A DNA stretch of 64,000 bases from Monomorium pharaonis (lineage: Eukaryota; Arthropoda; Insecta; Hymenoptera; Formicidae), in the NCBI RefSeq assembly GCF_013373865.1, contig NC_050476.1, forward strand, positions 13,311,197 through 13,375,196, read 5' to 3'. The position numbers and the translations under genes were made by a program. Under the pieces are notes generated by a model. It worked only from the letters and a program-made list of their open reading frames with translations. It did no database searches and was not told the DNA's origin. This document shows, piece after piece, positions 1 to 11,006 of the stretch; the first letter of the stretch is position 1; the number at the start of each line of letters is the position of its first letter.

Positions 1-321
1 GTCAGATATATGGTACGTAGGATATACTCCACGTATACTATGAGATACTCAGAATATACTCAGGATATTCCTATGTCCGCAGTAACATTGTTCTCAGTAT
101 ATTCTCAGAATATTTTTTATGATATTCTGAAAATATTCAAAGTACATTCTCAAAATATCATTTATAATATTTTGAGAATATACTTTGAATATTCTCAGAA
201 TATCATGGAAGATATTCTGAGAATATACTGAGAACAATGTTACTGCGGACATAGGAATATCCTGAGTATATTCTGAGTATCTCATAGTATACGTGGAGTA
301 TATCTTACGTATATCTGACGT
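1..321. repeat. Foldback (palindromic) MITE-like repeat
   Basis: The first 160 bases and the following 160 are inverted copies of each other. GTCAGATATA at the left is mirrored by TATATCTGAC ending at 321, and the arms pair through GTAACATTGTTCTCAGTATA. The interior is built from short AGAATATTCT-type units. It has no coding capacity. The outer edge may lie beyond the window start. Confidence 0.7.
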
Positions 322-2130
322 GACATTTTCATAATATTCTCAAAATATTCTCAGAATATATTGTGCTATCTGGGCGTTAGGAAAAAAAATTACCTTTTGG
401 CAGCCATTTTTGAGCCGCTATCTTAATTTTTCGATAAATTAAAATTACTATCTAAAAATTCAGACATATTTGACGCAATAATTTTACTTCTTAAAGCTTC
501 TTTGAAGGCCTATCCGAAGAGGCAAAGCTCCTCCCCCGCACACGCGTTCTCTGCACAACCTTTTGCGAATTTACACGCGAAACGAGATATATTTCTCGCA
601 AAACGAGATTATTAAAAAATTTTTTGTTTTATGTTAAACTGTAAAAAAATTATTTTTTTTTAATTTGCAATTAAACTTTTGTTTATTTTAAATAAATATA
701 TATAACCTTTAAATGAAAAAATTTTCGTATATTTAATAAAACAAAAATTGAAAAAAATGTTTGACTGGATCAATTTGACCCCCGCCGAGTTATTTTGAGT
801 CATAACAGCCAAAATAATAGGTTTACGTAAAAAATGTGTATAATCTTTTTTGTAGAGTTATTTGTGAGCTTTATTTTTTGTTTCAAACTTTTTTCTCTAA
901 AACCAATATTTTCGGAGATATTTAGTAAGAACTGTAAAAACTTTGAAGGGGGCTGAGAAGCAAACGAGGCTTTGTCGTCAAAAATCCTTTTAGGGACTTT
1001 TTTCTCTAATCAAGGGTGAGCTTTGGTTAAAATTTCAGCGCGATCGAAGGTTTACGCTTTTCGGAACTTTATCCCACTGTTTAAGAAAAGCGATCATTCT
1101 CAAGGCGCTCAAAACCGACACATCCGACCTCATATCTATTCTAAAATTCTTAGAATATAGATATGAAAGGGGAACATGGGACTGAAATGCATCCGGAAGA
1201 AGTGAGAAAGAAGGTCTAGTTGCCTTCTGCCGAAAACAATAAGTTTCCCTTTTGATGTCTATACATCGACGAATATGTTCTAAGCTAAAATTACACGGTT
1301 TTTCATTTAAATATTCTTTCACGCAAAAGCGTTAGGGTACGCTCGCGCCCTACGCTTCCGAATTATCACATGAGAACGGCTCCGTCCCGCCCATGAACCG
1401 GGCCCAAGCTCTGTTTGCCGCACAGAAAAAAAATTACTCTCATATTGAAACTTATGTATTTAAATTATTGCGATCATTTCATATGTAAGCAATAATATAC
1501 AATCTTCGAAGAATAATTGTATAATATTATATATCAATCATATTATAATTTTAATTCAATATTATAATATTCATATAAAGGATACAATATGTTTACTTCA
1601 ATTTTAATAATATCTGCTTTCGATTTTTTCATAAATTTAAAGAAAAGATGAATATTACTTGCATTTTTCTTGTACCAAATATATGTTGAACTTTTTTTAA
1701 TAATATTAATTTGTTCATATGATAAAAAGGTTATCTAGAATGTACTTTAAAATTAGTGCAACAATTAATGCTATCCATTTCAGAATATTTATTTCTCAAA
1801 CGAACTTTCTAATCTTCATTGCAATACGTATTCATTTTTACACATATTTGTCTTCATATCAATACAGACAGCACAGTGACGTTTAAAAAACGTACTAAAA
1901 ACATATACACTGGACGTTACGGACGTATTTAAATAATTCAAATTAGAGCTGTGGACATTTTTAACACATTTTAAAAACATCCAGTGTTACCGTTTTGGAC
2001 ATTCGAAAAATGTACATTTTAAGGAAAAACAGACCAAAATTGAGCCTGTTTTAAACATTAAAAGAATGTTTTAAAATAGGCAGGTATAAATAAAATATTA
2101 TTCAATTTTAATGCAAATTAGTTAACTTAT
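322..2130. other. AT-rich intergenic stretch, no supported gene
   Basis: AT-rich DNA with a slightly GC-richer patch at about 480-600 and 1320-1430. A 95-codon minus-strand open frame at 1035-1322 has no recognisable motif or flanking gene signals and is not called. Nothing else is seen. Confidence 0.5.
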
Positions 2131-3671
2131 TACCCAAATAGCACACGATATTCTATGAATATCCATTCTTGATCCATAAAGTATAAAGTATATACAGGAC
2201 ATTATACATATATAAAATGAATATTTATGTATGGATATAAATGTATGTACGTCATATGTACATAATATAAATATACTTCGATGGATTAATTACTTATACA
2301 TCCCCATGTATATTGTATGTATATTGTATTTACATACATGCAGGTACGTATTGAAATATACATAGATGTACTTTCATGTACATCGGACAAATATATTTTC
2401 ATGGATCAGTTTAGGATGTTTTTCGATGCATGTCGAATGTTTATTGTATGTATATACGTGCCTGTACCTGTCGAAATAAACATAAATGTACATTGGATAA
2501 ATATACTTTTGTGGATCTGTCTAGGATATTTTCCGATGTATATCAAACACCTATTGTATGTATATACATGTATGTATGGTCGAAATGAACATAAATGTAT
2601 TTTCACGTACATTGGATGAATATACTTTCATGGATCCGTCTAAGATATTTTCTGATGCACTTCGAATGTACATTGCACATATATGTACTTATCGAAATGT
2701 ATACAAATGTACTGTCTGTGTACATTCGATGAATATACTTTCGTGGATCAATCATTTATTTTTCTGCCAGTTTGGAGGGTTTGGAAACTTGGCGCTGCAA
2801 AAAACCCCATTTGAAGTCTGAACATATATGATCTATATACTTAACCATCTAATTAACCATTTGAACGCTTCAAAGTATTAGTGCTAAATAGATCGCAATT
2901 TCCATCAAATTATTAAGGTTATGGAAAAAGATAAATTTAACAATAAAATTAATAAGTAAATAAATTAATGCTATTTATTTTTAATGTTTTGCAAAATTTA
3001 ATTGCTTTTATAAAAAATAGTATAATTGCGTCAGTTTATAACATATAGGTATATGTAGACAATAACAAGTACCCATGTCGATGAGTCAAATTGGCGTAGA
3101 AGATAAAGTATAAGGTTCGTCATCCTAAGGTCCCGGGTTCAAAACCAGCGCAAGTAAGAATAAAATAAAATAATTTAAATTTAATTAATTAATAAAAATT
3201 TGTCCTAAATTTAATATGTACTGTTGATAAAAATAATTATTAAAAAAATGGAATTTTTATTTTATTTTTTAATCTCTAGTTGCAGTTTAAAGATATCCGA
3301 TTTAAGAAATCTTTTAGATATCAGTTTCATGATATCTTTCTGTTCCCAAAAAACAGCGCATTGCTTAACATTCTGACATCATTATGTTATCTTTTAAAAG
3401 TCTCTTTATGTTATCATTTTCAGAAACAGGATATCTTTCAGAGATCTTTTTGACAACATATTGTTCACTGGGTATATATATATGATATACATGGAACGTG
3501 CAGCTGTATGTTTTATGGATAAACAATGGATCTCATATGAAGTGCATTTGCTGATACAATGGATATACTATGAATGCTAATTTAAGTACATGTGGATATC
3601 CAATGGACATTCAATATCCATGAACATATATATAGTGTATATACATTGTATATTTTTGTGCTATTTGGGTA
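2131..3671. repeat. AT-rich element with short inverted ends and an internal minisatellite
   Basis: Bounded by inverted ends: TACCCAAATAGCACA at 2131 and its complement ending at 3671. Between about 2290 and 2755 there are four diverged tandem copies of a roughly 110-119 bp unit, phased by TGGATC at 2402, 2512, 2631 and 2744. Open frames here are translations of the repeat and are not genes. Probably a non-autonomous element; the superfamily is unknown. Confidence 0.45.
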
Positions 3672-5358
3672 GTAAAATTTATTCGACGGTATTTATATAT
3701 TCAATATTAGTTGAATATTATATTTAAGAGATTTTTAGATACAATTCAACCAATAAAAAATCGCAGCATTATTTTATTGCATGGAAGAGAACTTAAGACA
3801 ATTTCAATATAATAAATATAAGATTGAACTATATATATTATTTCTATCACATGTCAAAAATAATTGACAATTATTATACACAAAAAATTTTTTAGGCAAG
3901 AATTTTTTCAAAAATATGTAAAAAACATCTTTAAAACATCCAAATATGAATGTATTTTAAATGTCCTATAATGTATGTTCTTAAAACATTTGTATTACGT
4001 CCATGAACAGTTGGACAAAATAAAGACCAAAATAGAACATCCATTGAATGTTGCGTGCTATCCGAAGAAGAAAAATCCATCTAACTACCGTTGACATTGC
4101 TTGATTTCAAAAATTGTCGAATTAAACTAACACTTCGTGATGATCCATGAACATTTGATGTTTATGAATACATGTTTGTTATAGATCAATTTAATAAATC
4201 TTGTCAGAAAGATGACACATGTTCACTGATAAGTAAAAGTTGTTAATTTAATTAAATTTTTTATTTTGATTACATTTTTTTAATTCAAGTATTTATATAT
4301 TTAAGTATTTCATGTATTTAAGTTAAATGCATTAATACTTAAAATACTTAAAAAAATTTAATTAAATTGATAAATTTAGTCAAGTTAACCACTTTTTTTC
4401 TCAGTGTACAGTTAAATAATATTTTTATAAATAAATATAATTTTTTTACAGTTTTTGATAGGATTAGTGAAACATTATTAATCTTAAATTGATTAATCGA
4501 TTGATATTTTAATTTTTAAAACAAGAAAGAGAAATTGTAAATAAATACTCCTACAATAATTTAATTTAACATTCATATGAACTATTCTTTTTAAGGATAA
4601 CATATTATCAAATAAAAATAACTTAATCTTATTTTTTTAAAATAATAATTGTTTCAAAGTACTGTTATTTTATATTTTCTTTTACTTTATTTCATAAAAT
4701 TATTCTTCAATAATGAGAATATATTTTTGTTGGTACAACAACATAAAAATTTATTTATGCAAGTAAATTATATCCGTTTAACTTTCTATAATCTCATTTT
4801 AAGAGTTATGTGTCAAGAAACATATTATCAAAATTCTTTTTTTCTGTATCCCAATCAGCAAAATAATATTTAAAAAATATTTGCAATAATATTTAAAAAT
4901 TATTTAAAACAACATTTTTAAAAACGTTAAAAAAGTAATGCAATAAGTTCCCTTTTTTTCCATTAAAAAAACGTTTTTTTAATTTTTAGACAAATAATTT
5001 TTTAATGTTTAATACACATTTGCTTTAAAATTTAAAAATATGTTCTTTTTTTAATTTAATAAATGTCTCTTTTAATGTTTAAAAAACTGTTTTTTAAACA
5101 TTTATCTCAAATAATTCCGGTTTCTCGCTGTGACACTTTATTAATTTTATGCCGTGCCGCAACATTCGCGGCGCACGTAAAGGTATCCTCATTTCGACTC
5201 ATCCGAATATTCTTATCAGATTTATATTAAGTTTATTATTAAATTTTTATTGCAAAAAAACAAAAAGTTTGTTATATTATTAAATAATTTTGATAAATTC
5301 AACGTAATCTCACCAATCTAGCATCATTTAATTTCTACGATAATTTTGTAAGGGAGAG
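3672..5358. other. AT-rich intergenic DNA up to the polinton insertion point
   Basis: Low-complexity AT-rich sequence. Bases 4130-4220 resemble 24505-24590 on the other side of the polinton as a diverged direct repeat. CCCAATCAGCAA near 4850 is mirrored by an inverted match ending near 24822. This suggests that polinton A landed inside older repeats. No gene is seen. Confidence 0.4.
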
Positions 5359-5364
5359 AAGACT

Positions 5365-6013
5365 AGTAGTATAGGGGCAGCCATGGGGCGTCACAACAAA
5401 CCCCTACTCCTCGCCCTCACAGCGGGGGGTGTCGCCCTCACAGCGGGGGGTGTCTGCCCCCCTTCCCCCCTGTCTGGGGCAGCCATGGTGCATTAAAACA
5501 AACCCGAACTTCTTCTTCCTCCGCCTGATGACAAACCTAACCCCACTCTTCCTCCGAGTGGTGTCAAACCTAACCCCCTTCCCCCGTCTGGGCCTGGTGG
5601 GGAAGACTAGACGCTGTGACGTCACGAGTTTGAATGGCGCGTTTTGATTGGATACCCCATGGCTGCCCCGAGCCTTGAATGGGTAGCCTGAGTTTGTGTC
5701 GTCACGATTTTGAACGGAGGGTTCTGATTGGATACCCCATGGCTGCCACGAGTCTTGATTGGACCTCCATGGCTGCCCCGAGCCTTGATTGGCTGTCCTG
5801 AGTATACTACTGGATTTTGAATAGGAAAAAGCAGATCTTAGTGCCGAGCGTTTTTACCCAGCGGGGGTGCGGCTCGGACAGGTGGGAGTTTTTGTAAAAA
5901 TGGGTCAATAGGTTTATAGGTCAAGTATGCTTTGTAAGCGCGAGAGAGAACTTTTTGCTATTATATAGTGTTACCTAAGGTAAAAACAGAAAACGTGTAT
6001 GTTTTGACTCGGA
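5365..6013. repeat. Left terminal inverted repeat of polinton A
   Basis: Pairs with 23715-24385. The outer part is GC-rich, with copies of a roughly 21-bp unit containing GTGTCGCCCTCACAGCG (two here, three in the right copy) and several CAGCCATGG motifs. The inner limit of similarity is TTTTGACTCGGA at 6002-6013. Open frames read across the repeat are not genes. Confidence 0.88.
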
Positions 6014-6039
6014 AAAATGTCAGAAGTAACAAATGATGG

Positions 6040-6330
6040 AAGTCAGATCTTAGATCTGGGAATCTTGCTCGGCTGGGGGGTTGCGTTTTGGACAGATGTA
6101 TGTTTTGTAACAGGTTAACAGGCTTACAGAACAAAGGTGCTTTTGTAAGATAGAGAAATCTTTCGCTATTGTGTAGAGATACTTAAGGAACAAACAGGAG
6201 TGAGTGATTTTCATGAGTCATAAAAATCAATCGCTTTTTGCTATGAAAGCTGAACAAAGAAATATAAGAAAGTTTAACTTTTGTAAAAGAATTTTTTTTG
6301 CTATTATGTAGAGATACTTTAGACACAAAC
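6040..6330 (+). repeat. Diverged subterminal repeats of polinton A
   Basis: Two further, decayed copies of the inner TIR module follow the left TIR. Each carries a TTTGCTATTATGTAGAGATAC-like core: 5958-5978 in the TIR, about 6165-6185, and about 6298-6316. The first two also share the CTTAGATCT...CTCGG segment. Repeated subterminal modules may be replication or transposase binding sites; that role is inference. Confidence 0.55.
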
Positions 6331-6512
6331 AGAAACTAGTATGTTTAGAGTTTTATAAAAATCAAAAACTATGTATTATGGAAGGGACTAAAAGAAATAT
6401 GAAGAGTTACGAGTAAAAAATAGTTTTATTTTAATACGCAAACTTTTCGTACAAAAATACATTGTAACTGACCAAAATTATACAAAAAATTATGCTTTAC
6501 GTTTTGACAAAA

Positions 6513-7310
6513 TTATATTGGTAATTTCGTCAGTGTAATCAGTTCCAAAAATATTATATTAAAATAAACGTCGAGGAAAGTTAAATCGTTAATTTGAGTA
6601 CGCACATTGCGTTCAATATTCTCCTGATTACCTTTTATTGTTAATTTTATAATTTCGCAATCTACATAACTTAGTGGTAGTTTAAGTTCAATTTCTTGAA
6701 TTAAGCGTTGCGCACACACATTGACGCTTTCACTTAACGATTTTAAATGTTCTAAATGTGCGTCGACACATTTGATTACATTCAGCAATCCCTGGAACGT
6801 AGTTTTCTGCATCACTATTGCAACGGAGTAGTGTCTCCGTTTCTTCGTTACTGGTAAAGAATCTGCAGCATCTTCAACGGTTTCCTCCGAAGAGCGTTCC
6901 TCTTCAGTTTCCTTATACGATATTAGAATGGATCTTGATCCATAGGCCGAGGTGAAGTTGATGTTGATGTTTTTTATACCGACGGGATTCGGCTTTAATT
7001 TGCCAGCACCGCGCAAGTACTCACTCGTGAGACCCGTATGATCTTGAAATTGCAGCCAGGAGTCGACGTCGAAATTAATACCGTCGGCGTTGTTACCGCT
7101 TAATTTTATTAATGGAACGAAGACTCCCTCCTTCGTTGATTGTAATCCGACTTGTATTCTCTTCGTATGCGAGTTATTAAGCCCATACGTAGTGGTAAGC
7201 AGCATATGAAGCCTATCGTTTCTTCCTTCGTCGAAGTTACGCGTTCCGAGATTATCGTGAATTGCCTGGTTCGAGGAGTTATAATTAACACTTTGTTGCT
7301 GGTTGGCCAT
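6513..7310 (-). CDS. Uncharacterised TIR-adjacent polinton protein
   Basis: A 265-residue frame beginning MANQQQSVNYN. The open frame extends upstream of 7310 but without an ATG, so 7310 is the chosen start. I do not recognise the family with certainty. Residues about 45-100 contain VGLQSTKEGVFVPLIKL, then a Trp and Phe in WLQFQ, a layout that loosely recalls PC4-like single-stranded DNA-binding domains. A basic KKRRHYS patch sits in the middle and the C-terminal part is helical and leucine-rich. Polinton B has a protein with a similar pattern next to its right TIR (60234-60959), so this is probably one conserved family. It is transcribed toward the left TIR and divergently from the gene at 8600. 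A role in DNA binding or replication is inference. Confidence 0.6.
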   Translation of the reverse strand: MANQQQSVNYNSSNQAIHDNLGTRNFDEGRNDRLHMLLTTTYGLNNSHTKRIQVGLQSTKEGVFVPLIKLSGNNADGINFDVDSWLQFQDHTGLTSEYLRGAGKLKPNPVGIKNININFTSAYGSRSILISYKETEEERSSEETVEDAADSLPVTKKRRHYSVAIVMQKTTFQGLLNVIKCVDAHLEHLKSLSESVNVCAQRLIQEIELKLPLSYVDCEIIKLTIKGNQENIERNVRTQINDLTFLDVYFNIIFLELITLTKLPI

Positions 7311-8599
7311 TGTTCTTTCTTCTTCTTCTTTTTCAGCGTTGTATAAAGACACAGAATGAAACCAGTAAGTGAAATAAGCCGCGTAACTCTCACACTCGCA
7401 ATTCAAAAGTTCGAGAGGGTTGAGGAAAACTTTTTGTTCGCGAGGTTGACGCTTCGAAGGAAGAATATCGAATGAATTCGCGTTTACATCGTGGAAAATG
7501 CCCTCACCTCTGTTTGTGACGTAATAAAAGTTGCGCGCGCAAATGAGACAGTGGTGGGAAAACGTAAATAAAATTTTTATAAACTAAAATTTTATTTAAA
7601 TTTTTTAGTTTTAAATAATTACGCTACGATAGCTACACAAAAATTCAAATCACAAAGATTGAATGTAAAATTTATAAAAATTAAGTATTATTTATAAAAC
7701 ATTTTGAACTAAAAATTTATGTAAAAGTAACGAGTAAAAATTTGAATTCGGAATGTGAAGTAACCGTTAGAGACGAGACAAGATCAAACTTGCACGAACA
7801 TGTATTCTTTCTTCTCGAATCTAATTGTTTGCTGTTGGTCGTAGAATATAAAAAAAATGAGAATGCGATTCTTCATCGACTTAGCTAAAATTTTTAAAAT
7901 TCTAGATATAAAATTTAAGAAAAAATAATTAACATTAATTAAAGCATGGTTGGTTAAAAAATTTAAGTAAAAAGTCAAAATTTAGAAGGTGAATTACATG
8001 CTACAGATAAGTAGTTTGTGTATGATTTATCTTTCAGATAAATAAATTACTTCTGAAACAAAAATTATAGAAAATATATTACACATTTGGTTTTATTTAA
8101 AAAAAAATATAAATATACATAAATGTTATACTATGGAAATAACTAATTTTTGCGCGATTTCTCTTTTATGAGAAAAATAACGAATTTTTCAAGAAGATTC
8201 AGGTATACGAAGAAAAGTTGGAAACTAGTTTACCAATAAGGTAAGTAGAAAATCACGCCCACTATTCCAATATTTTCAGCGCAAGATGAGTTTATTGGGT
8301 AAAAATTTCGTGTTGCATGAGAATTCTCTTTCATGAGAAAAAATAATGAATTTTTCGAAAAAGATACAGGCACAGGAAGAAAAGTGGGAAACTAGTTTAC
8401 CAATAGGGTAAGTAGAAAATCACACCCACTATACCCAATATTTTCAGCCTAAGATGGACTTACAGGGTATAAATTTCGTGTTTCGTTACGTACAAGTGCT
8501 AGTTCTTATGCTTTCGTGCGAGTTAGCATATTCCTAGAGACAATTGTGTGAGTGTGAGTTTTTGCTTGTGCGAGAAAAGACCCCTAAAAAAAGTCGAAA
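7311..8599. promoter_or_regulatory. Divergent intergenic region with duplicated promoter segment
   Basis: Non-coding DNA between divergent genes. A unit of about 165 bp is tandemly duplicated (8161-8325 and 8326 to about 8497). Both copies share CTAGTTTACCAATA, AAAATCAC and CAATATTTTCAG. The second copy ends in GGGTATAAATTTCGTG, giving a TATAAA at 8469-8474, whereas the first has GGGTAAAAATTTCGTG and so lacks the TATA. The TATA lies 131 bases before the ATG at 8600 and probably drives that gene. Confidence 0.5.
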
Positions 8600-10380
8600 A
8601 TGGATCTGCGCGCCATTATAGTGCGATTTTTTATCATAGTATGTAATCAGTGTAAAGAAATAAAAAAGGGGGATTATTTTAAACATTTATCGCATGTCGA
8701 CGACGAGATCAATTATTCACTATTCGAGCGTTTCGCAAAAAAAGAGTGTTCCAACACTCTGTTGTGCATGCTATACAAGCACGGCTATTTTTGCGAAAAC
8801 GCCCGAATAGAAAAAATAATAGCTCGTATCGTCGAAGCGCGAATGACTGCCAAGCGCTATTACGAAAATGACGCGAGTGGGTGCATCGAGTCTTTTGTAC
8901 ATCGTCGAAGAGAATCAGGTAAGAAAAAATATTAAATTCCGATAAAGTTGGCATGAAAAAAGTTAATATTTTTATTTTAATTACGACTTTTTTGTAGGAG
9001 AGAGACCTGTAGCGCGCGTAAGCCCTTTCCGTACGCAATACGGACGTCTCAGCTTGAGACGACGGCGTGAGGCTGAGGTAGATGAGGAAGCTGTACCAGT
9101 GCGTAAGTTGAAAATAAAATATATTTCTTAAAATTTTAGTTAAAAGTTTAGTTCATATTAAAAGTTTTAATTTTTAGGAAGACGACGAATTGACGAAGTT
9201 CCCGAAGCCGATATAAACGCGGTAGCAGTACCAGCAGCAGCAGCACCCCCTCGCGTCATCCCCGTTGTGGTATTGGACTCTGGTAAGCAATAATTTAAAA
9301 ACAAAATACAAGATATTACTCAAAAAATTAATTAATATTACCATGATAGGTTTAATAATAATAATAATAAATAAATAAATTATGATTTTAGATGACGACT
9401 CACAGAATGAGGTGATACCGAGCTCGTTGGACTCAGCAGCGATATTTACACCGAGTAAGTATTTTTTTAAAATTTCCTACTTAATTCAGATTAATTCATA
9501 AGAATAATAATAATAATAAAATAATGTTATTTTTCAGTACGAGAAGAAGAAAGGGAAAACGAAGCGGTGGAAGAGGACCCTTTCGAAAGAATGGTGGCAG
9601 AGCGGGAGGAACAGGCAATGCGGAGATATTTTGAAGAGAGAGAAGAACGGGAGATGGAGGAAGAAGAAGTGGAAGATGAAGATGGGGGTGAGGAGGAGGA
9701 GGAGGAGGAGGAAGAAGATAACGAGGATGATGATAATGAGGATGATGATAACGTGAATGATGATAACGAGGATGATGATAATGGCGATGAGTCTGAGGAG
9801 GAGGAAGAGGAGGAAGAGGAGGAGGAACAGCAGGAGGAGGAGGAGGAGGAGGAAGAGGACGAGAACGAGGAAAATGAAGAGACGGAGGAAGGAGAAAACG
9901 AAGAAGAGGAAGAGAGAGAAGGAAATGAAGAGGAGAGAGAGGAGGAAGAAATAGAAATACCGACCACACTTGATTCAGAAGTGTTATTTTCACAAAGTAA
10001 GTTTTTGTAATAAGTTTTTTACAATTAAGATAAAATTGTAGGTAAAATATAATAAATTTCAGAAAAATATAATATTATGTTATTTGTTAGTAGGAGAAAT
10101 CAAGGCAGTGAACATGTCAAGTATAGAAGAAGAAGGGGCAAATGAAGAGGAGGGAGAAAATATGTTAGAAGAGGAGGAAGAAGTGATAGAGAGAGAAGAG
10201 GAAGGAGGCGCCGTCGGCGTAGAAGCTATAGGTAATATTTTAGTATAATATATTATTTTAAAATATAGAATTAAATATAATTTTAGAAATATAATTTTAA
10301 TTTTAATAGAAATCACTCTCTCCCAAATCCGTGAATTTATTTGGGAACACGGAATGGAGGTACCGGAGATCCTTATTTAA
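8600..10380 (+). CDS. Seven-exon gene for an acidic protein, upstream of the polymerase
   Basis: I read seven exons: 8600-8918, 8998-9102, 9178-9282, 9392-9454, 9538-9996, 10091-10231 and 10310-10380. Every intron starts GT(A/G)A and ends AG, and every junction is phase 1, giving a 420-residue frame. Exon 1 encodes a Cys-containing globular segment (MDLRAIIVRFF...). Exons 2-4 encode basic and low-complexity pieces (RRRR, AAAAPP, DDDSQNE). Exon 5 encodes about 150 residues dominated by Glu and Asp, and exon 6 is again acidic. Exon 7 ends in a stop. The family is not recognised. The next acceptor, at 11006/11007 of the polymerase gene, is also phase 1 and opens with an acidic tract, so these exons may equally be 5' exons of the polymerase or alternatively spliced. 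Exon boundaries are inferred from consensus sites only. Confidence 0.6.
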
Positions 10381-10417
10381 TATTAGGTTCAGGGGACTAC
10401 GACATCACACACGCACT

Positions 10418-10448
<31 letters not shown>

Positions 10449-11006
10449 ACACTCACTCACATTGTAGAGATTATTTCCATTACATAAAAATTCATTTAAT
10501 AATATTATACAATTAATAAAAAAAAATAAAAAATTAAAAAAATGTATTTTATAAATTTTATTAAATATTATATTCAGCACATGTATTTATTTGAAAATGT
10601 TTTATTTACCTTAAAATAAAATTTAATTTTACGGAATAAGTAAATTTATATAAATAAAAAAGTCTAAGTAAGAACCCTTTTTTACATTAAAAAATTTATA
10701 TTTGATTGATTTAACAATTTTAATATCACGGGAAAAAATCTAAATTTTTAAATAATAATAAACTAGTTTTATAAAAAAGAACAAAAAATGTATAAACTTT
10801 ATTAAATATATTAAATTAAAATAATTGTGTTGCATTAAAACTTGAAATAAATTTTTAAATACGATAAAAATTGAAAAATAATTTTATAAATTATTATTAT
10901 TCTGACAAATTTAACTTATAATTTTTTATATAAATTTATTACGTAACTGATTTAAAAATTTTGACATTTTCCTTCTCGTTTGCCACTAAAAAATTATATT
11001 ATTTAG
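10381..11006. other. Non-coding AT-rich gap with an AC microsatellite
   Basis: Contains an (AC)n tract at about 10404-10460, then AT-rich DNA ending in the acceptor-like TATTATTTAG at 10997-11006. It could be intergenic, or an intron joining the upstream exons to the polymerase exon. The open frame before 11007 has no ATG. Confidence 0.5.

Noticed and set aside
1035..1322. 95-codon minus-strand open frame
   Set aside because: No motif, no splice context and surrounding DNA is non-coding; length is within chance for such a region.
3060..3160. tRNA or SINE-like segment with a B-box-like GGTTCAAAACC
   Set aside because: No acceptor-stem pairing with the expected 5' end and no clear A box or tail, so the match is too weak.
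5404..5647. Open frames in the polinton A TIR, with copies near 24105
   Set aside because: They are read across GC-rich tandem repeats present as inverted copies; no protein features.
9496..9993. Pro/Ser-rich long frames on the minus strand
   Set aside because: They are antisense shadows of the Glu/Asp-rich exon at 9538-9996.
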